This document shows, piece after piece, positions 5,123-5,886 of a DNA stretch of 5,886 nucleotides. How positions within the stretch are numbered: position 1 is the first letter of the stretch; each line of letters begins with the position of its first letter. Both the position numbers and the translations under genes were made by a program. This DNA comes from Clostridia bacterium (GTDB taxonomy: Bacteria > Bacillota > Clostridia > Oscillospirales > CAG-272). The stretch lies in NCBI GenBank assembly GCA_017629395.1, contig JAGBXH010000292.1, positions 1-5,886 of the forward strand, written 5' to 3'. The notes under the pieces were generated by a model, which ran no database searches, was not told the origin of the DNA, and saw only the letters and a list, made by a program, of their open reading frames with translations.

Positions 5123-5886
5123 CTGCTTTTTGTTGAGGTGGTAGATGGGCAAGAGGGGAATGATGATGGGGGTCTTGTTTGCGTAGTCGTTGTATTCCGC
5201 GCTTGCACCGTAGCGCGCCATCTGTCTTTTTTCCAGACGCTGTGCGCCGTTGAACATGATGTAGACGATGCAGACGTATGCAAGAGAGGCGGTGATCCAC
5301 TGGCCAATGCTTGCGTAAGCGGTAATGCCGCTGACAAATACGCCCGTCCAGAAGATGATCTCACCTAAGTAGTTGGGGCAGCGGCAGATGCGGTAAAGTC
5401 CCTTGGTGGCAACCATGTCGGGGCGCAGCTTTTTCTGCGCGGACTTCTGCTTGTCGGCAACGGATTCAAGGATCAGACCGCATACCGAGATGACAAAGCC
5501 GATCACGGGTACGATATAGTCGGTGCAGCCGTTATCAAAGCGGAACAGCATGGGGCTGACCTGCGCGGTGTACAGCACGGCAACGCTGACCCAGATGGTG
5601 GCAAGCACGAAGATGGGCATCTTCTTCTCCCCGTTCTTGGCAAGCGTTTCCTTTGCCACGTCGGTCTTTTTGAAGGTGACGTTTTTCAGCTCACGGATGA
5701 GCAAAAAGCCCGAAAGGCGCACGCCGTACGCAATAAAGAGCGCACAGGCGATGACCATGATCCACCAGGGGGTGTCGGTGGGGTTGACAAGGTACATGAC
5801 AAGCACGGCAATACCGCCGCCGGCTACTGCAAAGCCGTAACCGATGGAAAGGAAGTATACGAACTTATAAAAGCCGACTGCGCACA
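5120..5886 (-). CDS. DUF1295/steroid 5-alpha-reductase-like membrane protein, 5' end outside window
   Basis: 254 residues are visible and the frame stays open to the right edge, so the true N-terminus is outside. A GTG at 5806 could be called as a start but is rejected: it has no good ribosome binding site and would cut through a hydrophobic helix that continues upstream (FYKFVYFLSIGYGF). In visible numbering, helices lie near 5-33, 38-55, 90-109, 123-142, 173-186 and 189-212. Family landmarks of DUF1295 and its relatives (steroid 5-alpha reductase, isoprenylcysteine methyltransferase) are GVRLSGFLL (54-62), ESVADKQK (140-147), GLYRICRCPNYLGE (162-175) and the C-terminal YNDYANKTPIIIP. Known relatives use NADPH or S-adenosylmethionine at this C-terminal motif; DUF1295 proteins themselves are mostly uncharacterised. 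The usual RHPNY is RCPNY here. It is the first visible gene of a three-gene operon and is followed by the six-helix protein after 11 bases. Confidence 0.85.
   Translation of the reverse strand, partial: CAVGFYKFVYFLSIGYGFAVAGGGIAVLVMYLVNPTDTPWWIMVIACALFIAYGVRLSGFLLIRELKNVTFKKTDVAKETLAKNGEKKMPIFVLATIWVSVAVLYTAQVSPMLFRFDNGCTDYIVPVIGFVISVCGLILESVADKQKSAQKKLRPDMVATKGLYRICRCPNYLGEIIFWTGVFVSGITAYASIGQWITASLAYVCIVYIMFNGAQRLEKRQMARYGASAEYNDYANKTPIIIPLLPIYHLNKKQ

Noticed and set aside
5109..5300. N-terminal extension of the six-helix membrane protein to 5300
   Set aside because: It would overlap the DUF1295 gene by about 180 bases and adds a basic, low-complexity stretch; the ATG at 5108 has its own ribosome binding site.

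Overview
The window looks like chromosomal DNA of a low-to-mid GC Gram-positive anaerobe, most likely a gut-type member of class Clostridia (Bacillota). The reasons are strong AGGAGG-type ribosome binding sites, AT-rich intergenic DNA with near-consensus vegetative promoters set against GC-richer genes, compact operons, and protein types common in uncultured Clostridia. This assignment is inference. No tRNA, rRNA, CRISPR array, insertion sequence or phage gene was seen.

Layout. (1) Positions 1-128, minus strand: the signal peptide and first residues of a secreted protein cut by the window edge. Its consensus promoter and a GC-rich leader hairpin lie in the 226-bp divergent gap 129-354. (2) Positions 355-1680, plus strand: a two-gene unit with its own promoter, encoding a YgjV-family membrane protein and a cytoplasmic phosphodiesterase of the alkaline phosphatase superfamily. 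It ends at a two-way terminator (1684-1735). (3) Positions 1735-3660, minus strand: a two-gene operon from a strong extended -10 promoter (3689-3718). It encodes a two-domain protein (uncharacterised N-terminal domain plus uridine-kinase-like P-loop kinase), then an AraC-family regulator with a metal-type cupin sensor domain. (4) Positions 3826-5886, minus strand: three tightly packed genes ending at a canonical terminator (3785-3815). They encode a DUF1295/steroid 5-alpha-reductase-like membrane protein (5' end outside the window), an unrecognised six-helix membrane protein, and a 216-residue soluble protein translationally coupled to it by an ATGA overlap.

How the genes may work together. 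The most interesting part is the three-gene operon. The last protein carries two stretches that resemble, by eye, the core and C-terminus of ferredoxin-dependent bilin reductases. The first belongs to a family of membrane-embedded, NADPH-type reductases. Together with a new membrane protein they could form a membrane-associated reductive pathway for a tetrapyrrole, steroid or isoprenoid-like substrate; this is a hypothesis only. The kinase/AraC operon looks like a small-molecule sensing and phosphorylation unit in which the regulator probably responds to the kinase substrate or product. Many long antisense reading frames across these genes are codon-bias shadows and were left out.
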